64,000 bases of DNA from Synechococcus sp. JA-2-3B'a(2-13) (GCF_000013225.1 NC_007776.1:79273-143272), one strand, 5' to 3'; positions 53,216-63,476 are shown, numbered from the stretch's first letter. The notes: generated from the sequence alone by a model not told the origin. Numbers and translations: made by a program.

Positions 53216-53731
53216 ATGATCGAGATGCATGTGGCTGGGATTGCGGTCGATGCCGTCAACCAAAACCCCATTGTCATCCTGCGCGATGGCAGTGAGCGTC
53301 GTGCCCTGCCCATTTGGGTGGGAAAAGCAGAGGCCAACGCCATTTTGCAGGCCCTGGACGACCAAAAGCCACTGCGCCCCATGACCCATGATCTCATCCT
53401 CAACTCCTGGAAGACGTGGGGGATCAAGCTGGAGCGAGTCATCATTCACGCGTTGCTGGATAACACCTTCTACGCGGTGCTCGTCACCGTGAATGGTGAC
53501 AAAAAACAAGAGATCGACTGCCGCCCCAGCGACGCCATTGCCCTCGCTCTGCGGGCCCATGTTCCCATCTGGACGGTGGAAGAGGTCATTGCGGAAGCCT
53601 CGATCCCCATGAACCAAGATGCCGACGAAGCAGAGCGGGAGGCCTTTCGCAAGTTTGTAGAAAATGTAACCCCCAGAGACTTTATCCGCAGCTACCCCAT
53701 GACCGACCATCCCACCGAAGCCGACAGTTAA
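53216..53731 (+). CDS. Bifunctional nuclease (BFN/DUF151) domain protein
   Basis: 171 residues; the BFN domain (about 1-130) has MHVAGIAVDAVNQNPIVILRD, LPIWVGKAEANAI, RPMTHDLI and the DCRPSDAIALALR motif. Homologues in plants cleave RNA and DNA; bacterial roles are unclear. GGAGG lies 9 nt before the ATG at 53216. MOSC and ispG genes follow in the same direction. Confidence 0.85.
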   Translation: MIEMHVAGIAVDAVNQNPIVILRDGSERRALPIWVGKAEANAILQALDDQKPLRPMTHDLILNSWKTWGIKLERVIIHALLDNTFYAVLVTVNGDKKQEIDCRPSDAIALALRAHVPIWTVEEVIAEASIPMNQDADEAEREAFRKFVENVTPRDFIRSYPMTDHPTEADS

Positions 53732-53761
53732 GCAATTCAGGCGGAGCCCGGCAGACAGGCC

Positions 53762-54583
53762 ATGCCCCAGGTTGCCAGGTTAACGGTCTATCCCATCAAG
53801 TCCCTGGATGGGATCCCTCTGTCTGAGGTGAGGCTGACGGCAGGGGGGACTTTGGAGGGGGATCGGCGCTACGCCCTGGTGGATGCGGAGGGGAAGCGGG
53901 TGAACGGCAAACGCCATGCTGCAGTCCACCGCCTGCGGGCCCGGTTTGATCCCCAGTTGGGCCAGGTGCAGTTGTGGGGGGATGGCAAGGCGGCTCAGTT
54001 TGACCTGCAGCAGCAGCGGGATGCTTTGCAGACTTGGCTCAGCGATTGGTTCGGTTTTCCGGTGCAACTGCTGGAGGAGCCTCTCAGGGGGTTTCCAGAC
54101 GATCCCTATGCCGACGGCCCCACCCTGATCAGCACAGCCACTCTGGAGACGGTGGCCGGTTGGTTCCCCAACTTGACCCTGGAAGCGGTTCGGCAGCGCT
54201 TTCGCATGAATATCGAGCTGTCGGATTGCTCTGCCTTTTGGGAGGATCGTCTCTTTGCCCGCGCAGATCAAGGGGTGCGCTTTCGCATTGGGGAAGTGGA
54301 GCTGCTGGGCCTCAACCCCTGCGCCCGCTGTGTGGTGCCCAGCCGGGATCCCCTGAGCGGAGAGGCCTATCCCGGTTTTCAAAAGCACTTCGTAGCGCAA
54401 CGGCAGAAAACCTTGCCACCCTGGGCCGAAGCCAGCCGCTTTGACCATTTCTATCGCCTTGGAATCAATACGTGGATCCCGAGAACGGAGACGGGCAAGC
54501 ACCTGAGGGTTGGGGATCCCGTCGAAATCCTCGGGGTTGAACCCCTCAGCCTCTACCCTGAGCTGAGTCGAATCCCAGGTTAG
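53762..54583 (+). CDS. MOSC domain protein
   Basis: 273 residues with an N-terminal beta-barrel ([19 protein letters not shown]) and a MOSC domain containing [17 protein letters not shown], where the conserved Cys coordinates molybdenum cofactor in related mARC and YiiM proteins. It may be a Mo-dependent reductase needing a ferredoxin partner, which is not fused here. It starts 30 nt after the BFN gene. Confidence 0.85.
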   Translation: MPQVARLTVYPIKSLDGIPLSEVRLTAGGTLEGDRRYALVDAEGKRVNGKRHAAVHRLRARFDPQLGQVQLWGDGKAAQFDLQQQRDALQTWLSDWFGFPVQLLEEPLRGFPDDPYADGPTLISTATLETVAGWFPNLTLEAVRQRFRMNIELSDCSAFWEDRLFARADQGVRFRIGEVELLGLNPCARCVVPSRDPLSGEAYPGFQKHFVAQRQKTLPPWAEASRFDHFYRLGINTWIPRTETGKHLRVGDPVEILGVEPLSLYPELSRIPG

Positions 54584-54632
54584 TTTCCGACCTACAATCA
54601 AGCTAGAGCAGCTCTTTTGGCTTGACCAAGCT

Positions 54633-55862
54633 ATGCAAACCCTGGATCGGCCCAACGCCCCCACCCAGCAGCCCTACCCAGAACCGGTCTATCCCCGTCG
54701 CCCCACCCGTACGGTGGCCGTAGCCGATGTGTTGATCGGCAGCCAGCACCCGGTGGTGGTACAGTCCATGATTAACGAGGACACCCTCGACGTCGACGCG
54801 GCAGTGGCCGGGATCCGCCGTCTGCACGAGGCGGGCTCAGAGATTGTGCGGGTTACCGTTCCCAGCATGGCCCATGCCAAGGCGATGGAGGCAATTCGGG
54901 AGAAGCTGATCCAAACCTACAAGCCGGTGCCTTTGGTAGCCGATGTCCATCACAACGGCATCAAGATCGCCCTGGAGGTGGCCAAATACGTGGACAAGGT
55001 GCGCATCAATCCAGGGTTGTTCGTCTTTGAAAAACCTCAGCCCGGTCGCACAGAATATACCCAGGCGGAATTTGAGGCCATTCGTAACAAAATCCGGGAA
55101 ACCTTCACCCCCCTTGTCCAGACCCTCAAAGCCCAGAACAAAGCCCTGCGCATCGGGGTAAATCATGGATCCCTGGCAGAGCGGATGCTCTTCACCTACG
55201 GGGATACGCCTGAGGGCATGGTGGAGTCGGCCCTGGAATTTGCCCAAATCTGCGCCGAGCAAGACTTTCACAATGTGGTGCTTTCCTTCAAGGCCTCCCG
55301 CCCGCAGGTCATGTTGGCGGCCTACCGGCTGGCAGCCCGTCGCTTCGATGCCCTGGGCCTGAATTACCCCTTCCACTTAGGTGTCACCGAGGCGGGCGAT
55401 GGAGAATATGGGCGCATCAAGTCGGCGGTGGGGATCGGAACCCTCTTGGCTGAAGGGATCGGCGACACGATTCGGGTTTCTCTCACGGAAGCGCCAGAGA
55501 AGGAGATCCCGGTGGCCTACGGCATTTTGCAAGCTCTGAACCTGCGCAAAACCATGGTGGAGTATGTGGCTTGCCCTTCCTGTGGCCGCACCCTCTTCAA
55601 TTTGGAGGAGGTGCTGCAGAAGGTGCGCGCCGCAACCCAGCACCTGGTGGGGCTGGACATTGCCGTCATGGGCTGCATTGTCAATGGGCCGGGAGAGATG
55701 GCCGACGCCGACTACGGCTACGTGGGCAAGACGCCGGGGGTGATCTCTCTCTACCGCGGCAAAGAGGAAGTGAAAAGGGTGCCGGAATCGGAAGGCGTGC
55801 AGGCGCTGATCGATCTGATCAAAGCCGATGGGCGCTGGGTGGATCCCCCTTCTTCCCATTAA
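54633..55862 (+). CDS. ispG: 4-hydroxy-3-methylbut-2-enyl diphosphate synthase
   Basis: 409 residues of the sixth MEP-pathway enzyme (GcpE). The TIM-barrel part has VQSMINEDT and VRINPGLF; the 4Fe-4S cluster ligands are in VACPSCGR and [10 protein letters not shown]. In cyanobacteria it takes electrons from ferredoxin. It provides precursors for carotenoids and the chlorophyll tail, linking to crtR and chlI in the window. Starts 50 nt after the MOSC gene. Confidence 0.95.
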   Translation: MQTLDRPNAPTQQPYPEPVYPRRPTRTVAVADVLIGSQHPVVVQSMINEDTLDVDAAVAGIRRLHEAGSEIVRVTVPSMAHAKAMEAIREKLIQTYKPVPLVADVHHNGIKIALEVAKYVDKVRINPGLFVFEKPQPGRTEYTQAEFEAIRNKIRETFTPLVQTLKAQNKALRIGVNHGSLAERMLFTYGDTPEGMVESALEFAQICAEQDFHNVVLSFKASRPQVMLAAYRLAARRFDALGLNYPFHLGVTEAGDGEYGRIKSAVGIGTLLAEGIGDTIRVSLTEAPEKEIPVAYGILQALNLRKTMVEYVACPSCGRTLFNLEEVLQKVRAATQHLVGLDIAVMGCIVNGPGEMADADYGYVGKTPGVISLYRGKEEVKRVPESEGVQALIDLIKADGRWVDPPSSH

Positions 55863-55931
55863 CTCTGCTTCCCCCTCAAGAGGCGACCTGCCCAGCCATC
55901 CTGCCGCGCTCTTGCTTCGCTCAGAAACTGG

Positions 55932-56324
55932 CTAGTGGCGTTTGCCACGCAGGGCTTTGGCGCGGTTGTTCACCTGTCTTACAAATAGAGGCAGCAGGTG
56001 CGCCTGGATATATTCAAACGCTGCTTGTAGACCTTCTTTTTCGTAAACCAGGCCGATTTCCGCCTCAACCTGCGTGGGATCCCTGAAGGCCGACAAAAAT
56101 TGATTGGAGGTCAGCCAAGTGAAGAGTTCTGCGCGATTCAAGTCACAACTGGGCGGGGAAGGCACTTGCCAGTCTTGAGGTGGCCCAAGCAGCCACTGCC
56201 GGGCAAACAAGCTCAACACCGCATCCCCCAGCCAAGCCTTGTCGCGACGGGATCCCTCGTCCAACTGGGCCACCTGCTGTCTGATGGTCTGGCCGGTCGA
56301 GGAGAAATGGGATCCTGTCAGCAT
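55932..56324 (-). CDS. Mini-RNase III-like protein
   Basis: 130 residues. It matches a lone RNase III catalytic domain: KAWLGDAVLSLFARQWLL holds the signature Asp, and VEAEIGLVYEKEG holds the later conserved Glu; no double-stranded RNA-binding domain is present. Mini-III enzymes mature 23S rRNA in Gram-positives and chloroplasts. The ATG at 56324 is preferred; TTG at 56360 is possible. The divergent gene starts 124 nt away. Confidence 0.72.
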   Translation of the reverse strand: MLTGSHFSSTGQTIRQQVAQLDEGSRRDKAWLGDAVLSLFARQWLLGPPQDWQVPSPPSCDLNRAELFTWLTSNQFLSAFRDPTQVEAEIGLVYEKEGLQAAFEYIQAHLLPLFVRQVNNRAKALRGKRH

Positions 56325-56447
56325 GGAAGTGGGAAGTGTGCAAGAACTGGCAGCAGACAAGCCCGGCGGCGAAGCGCCCCTGCCTCATTTTAAGATAGGG
56401 TCTGGCCCGTTGCAGATGGAGTGTGGCATTGTGAGGATCCTTGGAGC

Positions 56448-57119
56448 ATGTTGTTGGAGCTAACCCCAGAAGAATGCGAATCGGTGATTCCGGTGGTGCC
56501 AACGCGCCTTCAGTATGCGGCTTACTGGAGCGATGCCCTCAAGAGCACGGGCCGCATCATCACGGCCATTTTGGTGGGCGTGGCGCTGCTGGTTCTCTCT
56601 CGCGCTTTTGGCGAGGGATCCTTTCTGGGGGCGATCTCCTTTCTGGTCGGGATTCTCTCGTTGCTCTATCCCTTCCTGTGGGGGCCGCTCTATACCATCT
56701 CCCGCCGTCAGCTAGCCTTTCGCGAGATTCCCTATGGGGGATTGTTTTTTGGGCAGGTGTTGCGCACTCGCCGCTACGAGGTGGTGGTGGAAGAGCGAGA
56801 AAAGCTGGATGAAGATGGCAACTTCTACATTGAAGAGGTGCGGGAGCGCCAGTTTGAGATGGAAATTGGCGATGAGACCGGAGTCGTCTATCGTGTGCGG
56901 GCCAAGGACGATCCCCGCTACAGGCGAATTGTCAAAAAGCAATCGGTGCTCGGGTTGGTGAAAGCCTATTCCCGCGATTTGCAGCGCCGGCCCACCTTGA
57001 GCGAGGTCTATGTGGTCAAGCTGGGGGAGTGGGTGGGAGATGTCTCCTATCTGGATCGGGAGGCTTTTTTGGATATGGCAGATGAGCTGTTGGAGCTACA
57101 GGCCCAAGGACAAGCTTGA
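56448..57119 (+). CDS. Hypothetical membrane protein
   Basis: 223 residues from the ATG at 56448 (MLLELTPEECESVIP), GAGG about 12 nt upstream. Two membrane segments (about 35-55 and 60-80) are followed by a soluble beta-rich domain with REIPYGGLFFGQVLRTRRYE. Similar cyanobacterial proteins are often labelled phosphate permease without evidence. I cannot assign a function. Confidence 0.7.
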   Translation: MLLELTPEECESVIPVVPTRLQYAAYWSDALKSTGRIITAILVGVALLVLSRAFGEGSFLGAISFLVGILSLLYPFLWGPLYTISRRQLAFREIPYGGLFFGQVLRTRRYEVVVEEREKLDEDGNFYIEEVRERQFEMEIGDETGVVYRVRAKDDPRYRRIVKKQSVLGLVKAYSRDLQRRPTLSEVYVVKLGEWVGDVSYLDREAFLDMADELLELQAQGQA

Positions 57120-57258
57120 TCCCCTGGATCCCTGGTGTTCTCTGGGATGGAGGGGAAGGGATCCCTGCCTTTTTATTCTGAAACCTAAACGGCTGCCTAT
57201 CCGGGAGCGCCGCTTTTAACGCTGGGTTAGCCGCATTATTGTACTGGCCAGGGGTAGG

Positions 57259-57272
57259 GTTGGGTAGTTTAC
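57259..57272 (+). repeat. Possible remnant of a TnpB-element right end
   Basis: GTTGGGTAGTTTAC ends with the same GGGTAGTTTAC that terminates both TnpB elements (17079 and 24762). No tnpB lies next to it. The gap 57120-57324 otherwise holds nothing identifiable. Confidence 0.4.
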
Positions 57273-57324
57273 TGTGGACTGGCGGGAGCTTTAAACTGAG
57301 GGCTGTAAGCCAAAAACAACTGCC

Positions 57325-57621
57325 ATGGGCGATCCTCTCACCCCCCAAGTTAGCGAGCGCATCTGCAAGCACATGAACGAAGATCATGCCGATGCAATAG
57401 CCCTCTACGCCAGGGTCTTTGGCCAGGTGGAAGGAGTTACCCAAGCCCGCATGCAGGCCATTGACCCGGAAGGGATGGACTTGCGGGTGCAGGTCGACGG
57501 GGCCGTACAAACGCTGCGGATCCGCTTCGACCACCCCCTGCGGGACTCCGAGGACGCCCATCAAACCTTAATTGCCATGGTGAAGCAGGCTCGCGCTCAA
57601 GTTAAACAGGCTACAAAGTGA
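57325..57621 (+). CDS. DUF2470 domain protein
   Basis: 98 residues. The motif RICKHMNEDHADAIALYARV, with HMNEDH, and the PEGMDLRV segment identify DUF2470, which elsewhere is fused to haem-oxygenase-like or PPOX flavin proteins that bind haem. The stand-alone version may bind tetrapyrrole; this is inference. Confidence 0.82.
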   Translation: MGDPLTPQVSERICKHMNEDHADAIALYARVFGQVEGVTQARMQAIDPEGMDLRVQVDGAVQTLRIRFDHPLRDSEDAHQTLIAMVKQARAQVKQATK

Positions 57622-57640
57622 TGAGAGATACAGTTGAGGC

Positions 57641-57901
57641 TTAGCTGGCCTGCTGTAGGAGCAGATCCAACTGGCCGCGAGCCTCTAGCGCGTAAAGATC
57701 GTCGCAGCCGCCGATATGCTGGTCGTTGATGAAAATTTGCGGCACCGAACGGCGGCCGTTGGCCCGCTTGGCCATTTCCGCCCGTGCTGCCTCGTCTCCA
57801 TCGATGGCGTACTCGATATACTTCACGCCTTTGCGATCCAGCAGTTGCTTAGCCCGGATGCAGAAGGGACAAAAACGCCAGGTGTAAATCTCAACAGTCA
57901 T
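57641..57901 (-). CDS. grxC: Glutaredoxin 3
   Basis: 86 residues with the active site CPFC (written WRFCPFCIRA), the cis-Pro in SVPQIFI and the GGCDDL glutathione contact. It reduces disulfides with glutathione. The short ATG start at 57901 fits the family; an upstream extension is unconserved. It is 92 nt downstream of polA on the same strand. Confidence 0.93.
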   Translation of the reverse strand: MTVEIYTWRFCPFCIRAKQLLDRKGVKYIEYAIDGDEAARAEMAKRANGRRSVPQIFINDQHIGGCDDLYALEARGQLDLLLQQAS

Positions 57902-57993
57902 AAGAAAACAACAAACGCTTTTACATAGCTTAACATTTTCACGGAGCCGGGATCCCTTTCCTTGCAAACCTGGGGTTTTCTGCCTCCCATGGT

Positions 57994-60789
57994 CTAGTTG
58001 GCTTCCTTCCAATTGTGGCCAATTTGGATATCCACCACCAGCGGTATGGAGAGGGGCACTGCTCCTTCCATTTCCCTTTGGATCAGCGGTTTTAGGGCCT
58101 GCCATTCCGAGGGATCCACCTCAAACACCAGCTCATCATGCACTTGCAGGAGCAAGCGGGAACGAAAGTTCTGCAGCTTTTGCCGCAGGCGCACCATTGC
58201 TACTTTGATAATGTCCGAGGCGGATCCCTGAATGGGAGCATTCACAGCTGCCCGTAATTCCGCTTGTTTGCGATGGCCTGTCAGACGAGACAAATTGGGA
58301 AAATAGCGACGGCGACCCAAGATCGTTTCTACATAGCCATGCTTTTCCACAAAGGCTTCAGTGGAGCGCAGATAGGCAAAAATGCCGGCGTAGCGCTCGT
58401 TAAATCGCTGTAAAAATTGCTTGGCTTCCGACAAAGAAACCCCCGCAGTGCGGGCAAAGCGCTGTGCCCCCATGCCGTAGATCACCCCATAGTTAATCGT
58501 CTTGGCCAGGCGACGTTCTTCGCTGGTTATTTCTTGTTTTTCCAGGAGCAGGCGGGCGGTCAGGGTATGCACATCTTCCCCTGAGCGAAAGCCTTCCAGC
58601 AAGGCAGGTTCTTGGCTGAGGTGGGCCAAAATGCGCAGCTCAATTTGAGAGTAATCTGCTGCCGTCAATAGCCATCCCTCTTGGGGAATAAAAGCTTGTC
58701 GAATCCGGCGACTGAACTCGGTGCGAATGGGAATATTTTGCAAGTTGGGGTTTGAGGAGCTGAGCCTGCCGGTGGCAGTAACGGTTTGGTTAAAGTCGGT
58801 GTGGACTCTGCCGGTATCGCTTCTTACCAGGGCAGGCAGAGCATCCACATAGGTCGATTTCAGCTTGGCCAAGGTGCGGTATTGCACGATGGTTTCGATG
58901 AGAGGATGATCCCCCTCTAGCTTTTCTAAAACTGAGGCATCAGTGGAATAGCCAGTAGCCGTTTTGCGGGTTTTGCGAATGTCCAATTTCAGCTTTTCAA
59001 AGAGCAGGGATCCCAGTTGCTTGGGAGAATTGAGGTTAAAGGTTTCTCCAGCCTGGGCATAAGCTTTCTGCTCCAAACTTTGCAGCTCTTGTTCCAGCTC
59101 TTGGGAAAATTGCCTCAGAAACTCGGTATCAACGCGAATGCCGATCCACTCCATCTCTTCCAAAACTTGGGCCAAGGGCAGCTCGACTTGAATAAAAAGA
59201 TCCCACAGGCGTGGATCGGTTTTCTGCAGCTTTTCGGTGAGGATTGGCACCAGACGATAGGCACAATAGGCGTCGGTTCCACAGTATTCTGCAACTTTGG
59301 AAATCGGGATATCGGCAATGGACTGTTCCTTGCCCAGCAACTTTTTGTAGCTGGTGGTCGGCAAATTCAAATGGGTGGCTGCCAAATCGGCCAAGTTGTG
59401 GCTGGCTTCTGGATCCAAAACGTAGCTGGCCAACATGGGATCAAACTGGATCCCTTGCAGGCGGATCCCGTGGGCGCGGAAAATGCTCAGGTCGTACTTA
59501 CAGTTTTGTAGGCTTTTGGGTCGGTTGGGATCTTCCCAAAGGGGTTGCAGGCTTTGTTTCACCAGCTCCCAATCCAGGTTGGATCCCTGGCGGTGGCCGA
59601 TGGGCAAGTAGGCGATATCTCCCTCTGACCAACAACAGCCGATCCCCACCAATTGGGCATCCCGTGGATCTAGACTGGTGGTTTCAGTATCCCAAGCTAC
59701 AATCCCTGGGCAGGCCAGCAGCTCTTGCCGCAAAAGCTCCAGTTGCTCCGGCGTATCGATGATGCGCACCGCCGGCAGAGAAGGGACGGGATCGAGGGCA
59801 AAATCAAACCACAGGGCTTCGTCAGGAGCGTTTGCGGGATCCCCGGTGGGATTAAAAGCGCCAACCACCTCTGCCTCGGTTGGGATCCCCCCCAAAGCCG
59901 TTTGTATTTTGCGCACTTGGGCGATGAAGCTGTGAAACTCCAATTTTTCCAGCAGCGGCAGCAATTCTGCTTGATCAAACCCGGTTAATTTCATGCTCTC
60001 CCAGTCGGGAGAAAGAGGAACGTCGCATTTGATCCGAGCCATAAATTGCGAGTGATGGGCCGCCGGGATCCCTTCTTTGAGGTATTGCTGGACTTTTCCT
60101 TGGATCTCGTCCAGGTGGTCGAAAATTTCATCCAAACTGCCGTAGCGCTCCAGCAGCTCCACAGCTCGCTTGGGGCCGATCCCTTTCACCCCGGGAATGT
60201 TGTCGGAAGGGTCGCCACAGAGGGCCTTATAATCCACCACCTGCCAAGGCCAGATGCCCAATTTTTCTTTCACTTGTTCGGGGCCAAACTCGCTGATGCG
60301 ATCTTTGCTGTTGAGGTGCAAAACCCGAACTCTTCCATCGGTATCGATCAACTGGAACAGATCTTGATCGCCACTTAAGATCTGCACCCGGTAATCTTGG
60401 GGGGCTAGCCTACTGAGGGTGCCCAAAATGTCATCGGCTTCAAAACCAGGCACCACCAAAATCGGGATGCGTAGTGCCGTCAACACCTGCTTCAGGTTCT
60501 CCACATCTTCGATAAACTCCGGTGGCGTTTCCGGGCGGCCTGATTTGTAGGTTTCGTCGGCCTCGTGGCGAAAAGTGGGCTGCCGTGTATCAAAGGCAAC
60601 GGCTACATGGGTAGGGGTGTATTTGTCCAAGACTTCTAACAGCGATTTCAAAAAGCCAAAGCTGACGCTGGTGGGGATCCCAGTGGAAGTGCGCAACCCC
60701 CCCTCGCGGCTGTAGGCAAAGGCGTAGAAGGAGCGGTAAGCCAAAGAGTGACCATCCACCAGCAGCAGTGTTGGAGTTTGCCAAGCCAT
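57994..60789 (-). CDS. polA: DNA polymerase I
   Basis: 931 residues with an N-terminal 5'-3' exonuclease (1-290: DGHSLAYRSFYAF, FEADDILG), a 3'-5' exonuclease with acidic residues intact (WDTETTSL, NCKYDLSIF and YCGTDAYCAYRL) and the polymerase domain with motifs A (DYSQIELRILAHLS), B (KTINYGVIYGMG) and C (QVHDELVFEV). Proofreading should be active, unlike in Taq polymerase. Starts at the ATG at 60789. Confidence 0.96.
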   Translation of the reverse strand: MAWQTPTLLLVDGHSLAYRSFYAFAYSREGGLRTSTGIPTSVSFGFLKSLLEVLDKYTPTHVAVAFDTRQPTFRHEADETYKSGRPETPPEFIEDVENLKQVLTALRIPILVVPGFEADDILGTLSRLAPQDYRVQILSGDQDLFQLIDTDGRVRVLHLNSKDRISEFGPEQVKEKLGIWPWQVVDYKALCGDPSDNIPGVKGIGPKRAVELLERYGSLDEIFDHLDEIQGKVQQYLKEGIPAAHHSQFMARIKCDVPLSPDWESMKLTGFDQAELLPLLEKLEFHSFIAQVRKIQTALGGIPTEAEVVGAFNPTGDPANAPDEALWFDFALDPVPSLPAVRIIDTPEQLELLRQELLACPGIVAWDTETTSLDPRDAQLVGIGCCWSEGDIAYLPIGHRQGSNLDWELVKQSLQPLWEDPNRPKSLQNCKYDLSIFRAHGIRLQGIQFDPMLASYVLDPEASHNLADLAATHLNLPTTSYKKLLGKEQSIADIPISKVAEYCGTDAYCAYRLVPILTEKLQKTDPRLWDLFIQVELPLAQVLEEMEWIGIRVDTEFLRQFSQELEQELQSLEQKAYAQAGETFNLNSPKQLGSLLFEKLKLDIRKTRKTATGYSTDASVLEKLEGDHPLIETIVQYRTLAKLKSTYVDALPALVRSDTGRVHTDFNQTVTATGRLSSSNPNLQNIPIRTEFSRRIRQAFIPQEGWLLTAADYSQIELRILAHLSQEPALLEGFRSGEDVHTLTARLLLEKQEITSEERRLAKTINYGVIYGMGAQRFARTAGVSLSEAKQFLQRFNERYAGIFAYLRSTEAFVEKHGYVETILGRRRYFPNLSRLTGHRKQAELRAAVNAPIQGSASDIIKVAMVRLRQKLQNFRSRLLLQVHDELVFEVDPSEWQALKPLIQREMEGAVPLSIPLVVDIQIGHNWKEAN

Positions 60790-61112
60790 CAGCTGATACC
60801 TTGAGGGTGAATCTAGCCTATCGGATCTGGGCTATGGGCAGAAGGGATCCCACATCCATCATCGGCCTCAAGAACTCAGCAAGAGCGCCCGGCGGTCAAC
60901 AGGACGGGATTCCAATTCCAACTTCTGTGACCCGGCTACGGCAAGATCCAAAAAGCCATCGATAGGCCCGCCACCCCTGTCTGTTTTGTTAGCTACAATG
61001 CTCATGCCCATTTTTTCAATTGGTTGGCTCAATCGGCAATACCTAAATTTGTTACCCAGTTGATCACCCAAAGCATTGCCCTCTGGTTCTGGACAAAATA
61101 CAGCCCACCACA
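60790..61112. other. Divergent region between polA and deacetylase gene
   Basis: 323 nt without a gene. TTGTTAGCTACAATGC near 60986-61001 could hold a -10 element for the plus strand. No repeat family seen elsewhere in the window is present. Confidence 0.35.
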
Positions 61113-61796
61113 ATGCTCTTCTCTTCTCGGCAAATCCTGCCCCCATCTCTCTACCCACCCCTGCATTGGGGCCTCAAGACCCTCTTTCCCGACGGCCTGT
61201 GGGAGTTGCCGGCAGATCCCCATACCCAGCGGGTGGCTCTGACCTTTGACGATGGCCCTCACCCTGAGTACACCCCTGCTTTGTTGCAGGTTTTGATGGA
61301 TTTTCAGGTGCCGGCCACGTTTTTTGTGTTGGGAGAACGGGTGCAGCGCTGGCCCCACCTGGCCCGTCAGATCCGCCAACAAGGCCACCGCATTGGCCTT
61401 CACGGCTGGCAGCATCGCCCTTTTACCGAGCTTGCCCCTGGAGAGCTTTATCAGAGCCTGAAGCGCAGCCAAGCTGCCCTGGTGGCTGCCTGTGGCGGGA
61501 TCCCTGACGATTATCGGGCTGTGCGCCCGCCCAATGGCTTGTTTTGGCCGCAGACGCTTGCGGATTTGCGCCGTTGGGGCTTTTGTCCGGTGATGTGGAG
61601 CGTGGTGCCTGAGGATTGGCTGATCCCACCGGTATCGGTGGTAGTGGAGCGGGTGCTGGCCCAGGTGCGGCCTGGCTCCTTAATCGTGCTGCACGATGGG
61701 GTACAAGGAGGAGCCCAAGTGGTTGAGGTAACGCGGCAGTTGATCCCAACTTTGAAGAAGCGGGGATTTGAATTTGTCCACTTGCCGGATCCCTGA
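61113..61796 (+). CDS. Polysaccharide deacetylase (NodB domain)
   Basis: 227 residues of the CE4 family. The Asp pair is in LTFDDGPHPEYT, the metal histidines in GLHGWQHRPF, and further motifs are RPPNGLFW and VLHDGVQ. The common H-S-x-x-H is here HGWQH, which keeps both His. No signal peptide is predicted. It may deacetylate peptidoglycan or exopolysaccharide. Confidence 0.88.
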   Translation: MLFSSRQILPPSLYPPLHWGLKTLFPDGLWELPADPHTQRVALTFDDGPHPEYTPALLQVLMDFQVPATFFVLGERVQRWPHLARQIRQQGHRIGLHGWQHRPFTELAPGELYQSLKRSQAALVAACGGIPDDYRAVRPPNGLFWPQTLADLRRWGFCPVMWSVVPEDWLIPPVSVVVERVLAQVRPGSLIVLHDGVQGGAQVVEVTRQLIPTLKKRGFEFVHLPDP

Positions 61797-61860
61797 GATC
61801 TTTCCAGTCAGGGAGAAAGTTAAATACAGTAGAGGCACGCACAAGCAGGAGGGTCAGGCC

Positions 61861-62619
61861 ATGGGCGCACGCAAGATTATCTACGGCATTTTTGGGCAAC
61901 GGGCCGGCAGCGTCATCGTCGGAACTTGGAACTGGCTGTGGGGGATCCCGGTGGAGAAAGGCGGCACAGGAGCGGTGATGGTGGCGGAAGAATCCCTACG
62001 CACGATGCAGGAGACGGTTCAGCGTCTCACGGAAGCCGTTGCCACCCAAGTAGCCGCCTATCAGCGGGCTGAGCAGAAGTACATGCAAAAGGTGCGGGAG
62101 TACCAGGCCCTGGAGAACAAAGCTCGCCTGGCCGCCCAACGGGGCGATCAAGAGGCTGCCCGCCTGGCTATGTCCCAAGCGCTGCAAATTGAGGCCATTC
62201 TCGGCCCCCTTAAGGAGAACGTGGAAACTGCCGAGCGCTACGTCAACGCCGCCAAGCAAAAGCTGGCCCGCGAGAAAGAACGACTGGCCGCTTACAAGAG
62301 CGAGCTGAGCAACCTCAAAGACATCAACGAGGTGAACCAAGCTCTGGAGCAGATGACCCGCGTCAACAACTCCTACAACATCGACTCGGCCAAGTCCCAA
62401 TTTGAGGCGGCAAAGAATGCTATCCAGGCTCGCCAGCTCAAATCCCGAGCCATGAGCGAACTCTCGGAAGATCGCAGCGAGCAGATTGCTGCCCAACTGG
62501 ATGAAATGGCCATGGACGACGAAATCTCCCGCCGCTTGGCAATGCTCACCGGCCAAGGAGGTGCCCAGGCCAACTTGCCGATGCCGGATTTGGATTTCGA
62601 GAAGCGGCTCCCCCAATAG
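61861..62619 (+). CDS. PspA/IM30 family protein
   Basis: 252 residues, almost entirely coiled-coil (about 40-225), with the amphipathic N-terminal helix and the pattern AVATQVAAYQRAEQKY and AILGPLKENVETAERY of PspA/IM30 (ESCRT-III-like). It lacks an obvious long Vipp1 tail, so it is closer to PspA than to Vipp1 in layout. The ATG has AGGAGGG about 8 nt upstream. Family members shape and protect membranes. Confidence 0.82.
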   Translation: MGARKIIYGIFGQRAGSVIVGTWNWLWGIPVEKGGTGAVMVAEESLRTMQETVQRLTEAVATQVAAYQRAEQKYMQKVREYQALENKARLAAQRGDQEAARLAMSQALQIEAILGPLKENVETAERYVNAAKQKLAREKERLAAYKSELSNLKDINEVNQALEQMTRVNNSYNIDSAKSQFEAAKNAIQARQLKSRAMSELSEDRSEQIAAQLDEMAMDDEISRRLAMLTGQGGAQANLPMPDLDFEKRLPQ

Positions 62620-62798
62620 CGGCAGTTGCTTCCAAGCTTGGGGATCCCTCGCTTTTCAACCCACGTCGGCAACCCCGCTGCTAAGTTGCAGGGGGAGTTT
62701 TCCGTTGGGAATTGACGGTCAACGGGCTAGAGGGAGTGCGCTCGTACTAGGATGATAAAGGAAGAATAGGCAACCCACCTGAGGAGAGGATCCCAGCA

Positions 62799-63407
62799 AT
62801 GTCAGCAGCACGAGGCGCGCATTCTGCCCGATCAGGCCTGTGGCCCACTTACGCAACCAGCCCGTGGCTGTCTAGAGCGCTGTTGCTGCTCTGTGTCTGC
62901 CTCAGCTTGGTGGTCGGTGCCTGTTCCGCGGGCTCTAACCTGCGGGCCTACAGGGATCCCAGCGGAGCCTTTGCTTTTGCTTACCCCAACGGCATGGTGG
63001 CGGTCAATCTTGGGCCGGGGAAAGGGCCGGTGGTACTCCTGCGCGACCTGGTGTACGAGACCGAGAACGTCAGCCTGATGATCGCCCCGTTTGACAAGGG
63101 GGAGACGATTGCCGATTTGGGCAGCCCGGCTGAGGTGGGGCAGTTGGTGGCGGAGAAGATCATTGCTCCTGAGGGATCCGGTCGCTCGGCCAAGCTGTTG
63201 GCTGCCGAAGCCTTTGAGCGGCAGGAGCACCCCTATTACCTGCTGGAATACCAAACCGATATGGGATCCCAGCTTCGCCACGAGGTGGTGACGGTGACCG
63301 TTCGGCACCATCGCCTCTATACGCTGACGGCCTCTACCCAGGAATCCCGCTGGCCTCAGGTGCAGGCTGCTTTTAGGAACGTGGGCCGCTCTCTGAATGT
63401 TTCCTAA
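62799..63407 (+). CDS. psbP: PsbP-family lipoprotein (CyanoP-like)
   Basis: 202 residues with a signal ending in a lipobox (LVVGACSAG) and a PsbP fold: YRDPSGAFAFAYPNGMVAV, GPVVLLRDLVYETENVSLM, YYLLEYQTDM and LYTLTASTQESRW. CyanoP associates with PSII at the lumenal side and is thought to act in early assembly. GAGGAGAGGA lies before the ATG. Confidence 0.88.
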   Translation: MSAARGAHSARSGLWPTYATSPWLSRALLLLCVCLSLVVGACSAGSNLRAYRDPSGAFAFAYPNGMVAVNLGPGKGPVVLLRDLVYETENVSLMIAPFDKGETIADLGSPAEVGQLVAEKIIAPEGSGRSAKLLAAEAFERQEHPYYLLEYQTDMGSQLRHEVVTVTVRHHRLYTLTASTQESRWPQVQAAFRNVGRSLNVS

Positions 63408-63476
63408 GGCTTTCTCAAGGGGTTGAACCGGGTTGACGGACTTGGGTAGGTTAAGGTTGAGCCCTTTAGGGCTGAG

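Noticed and set aside
53036..53445. Long upstream extensions of cobK and the BFN gene, overlapping each other
   Set aside because: Similarity begins at 53151 for CobK and 53216 for the BFN protein; the overlapping extensions are mutual shadows.
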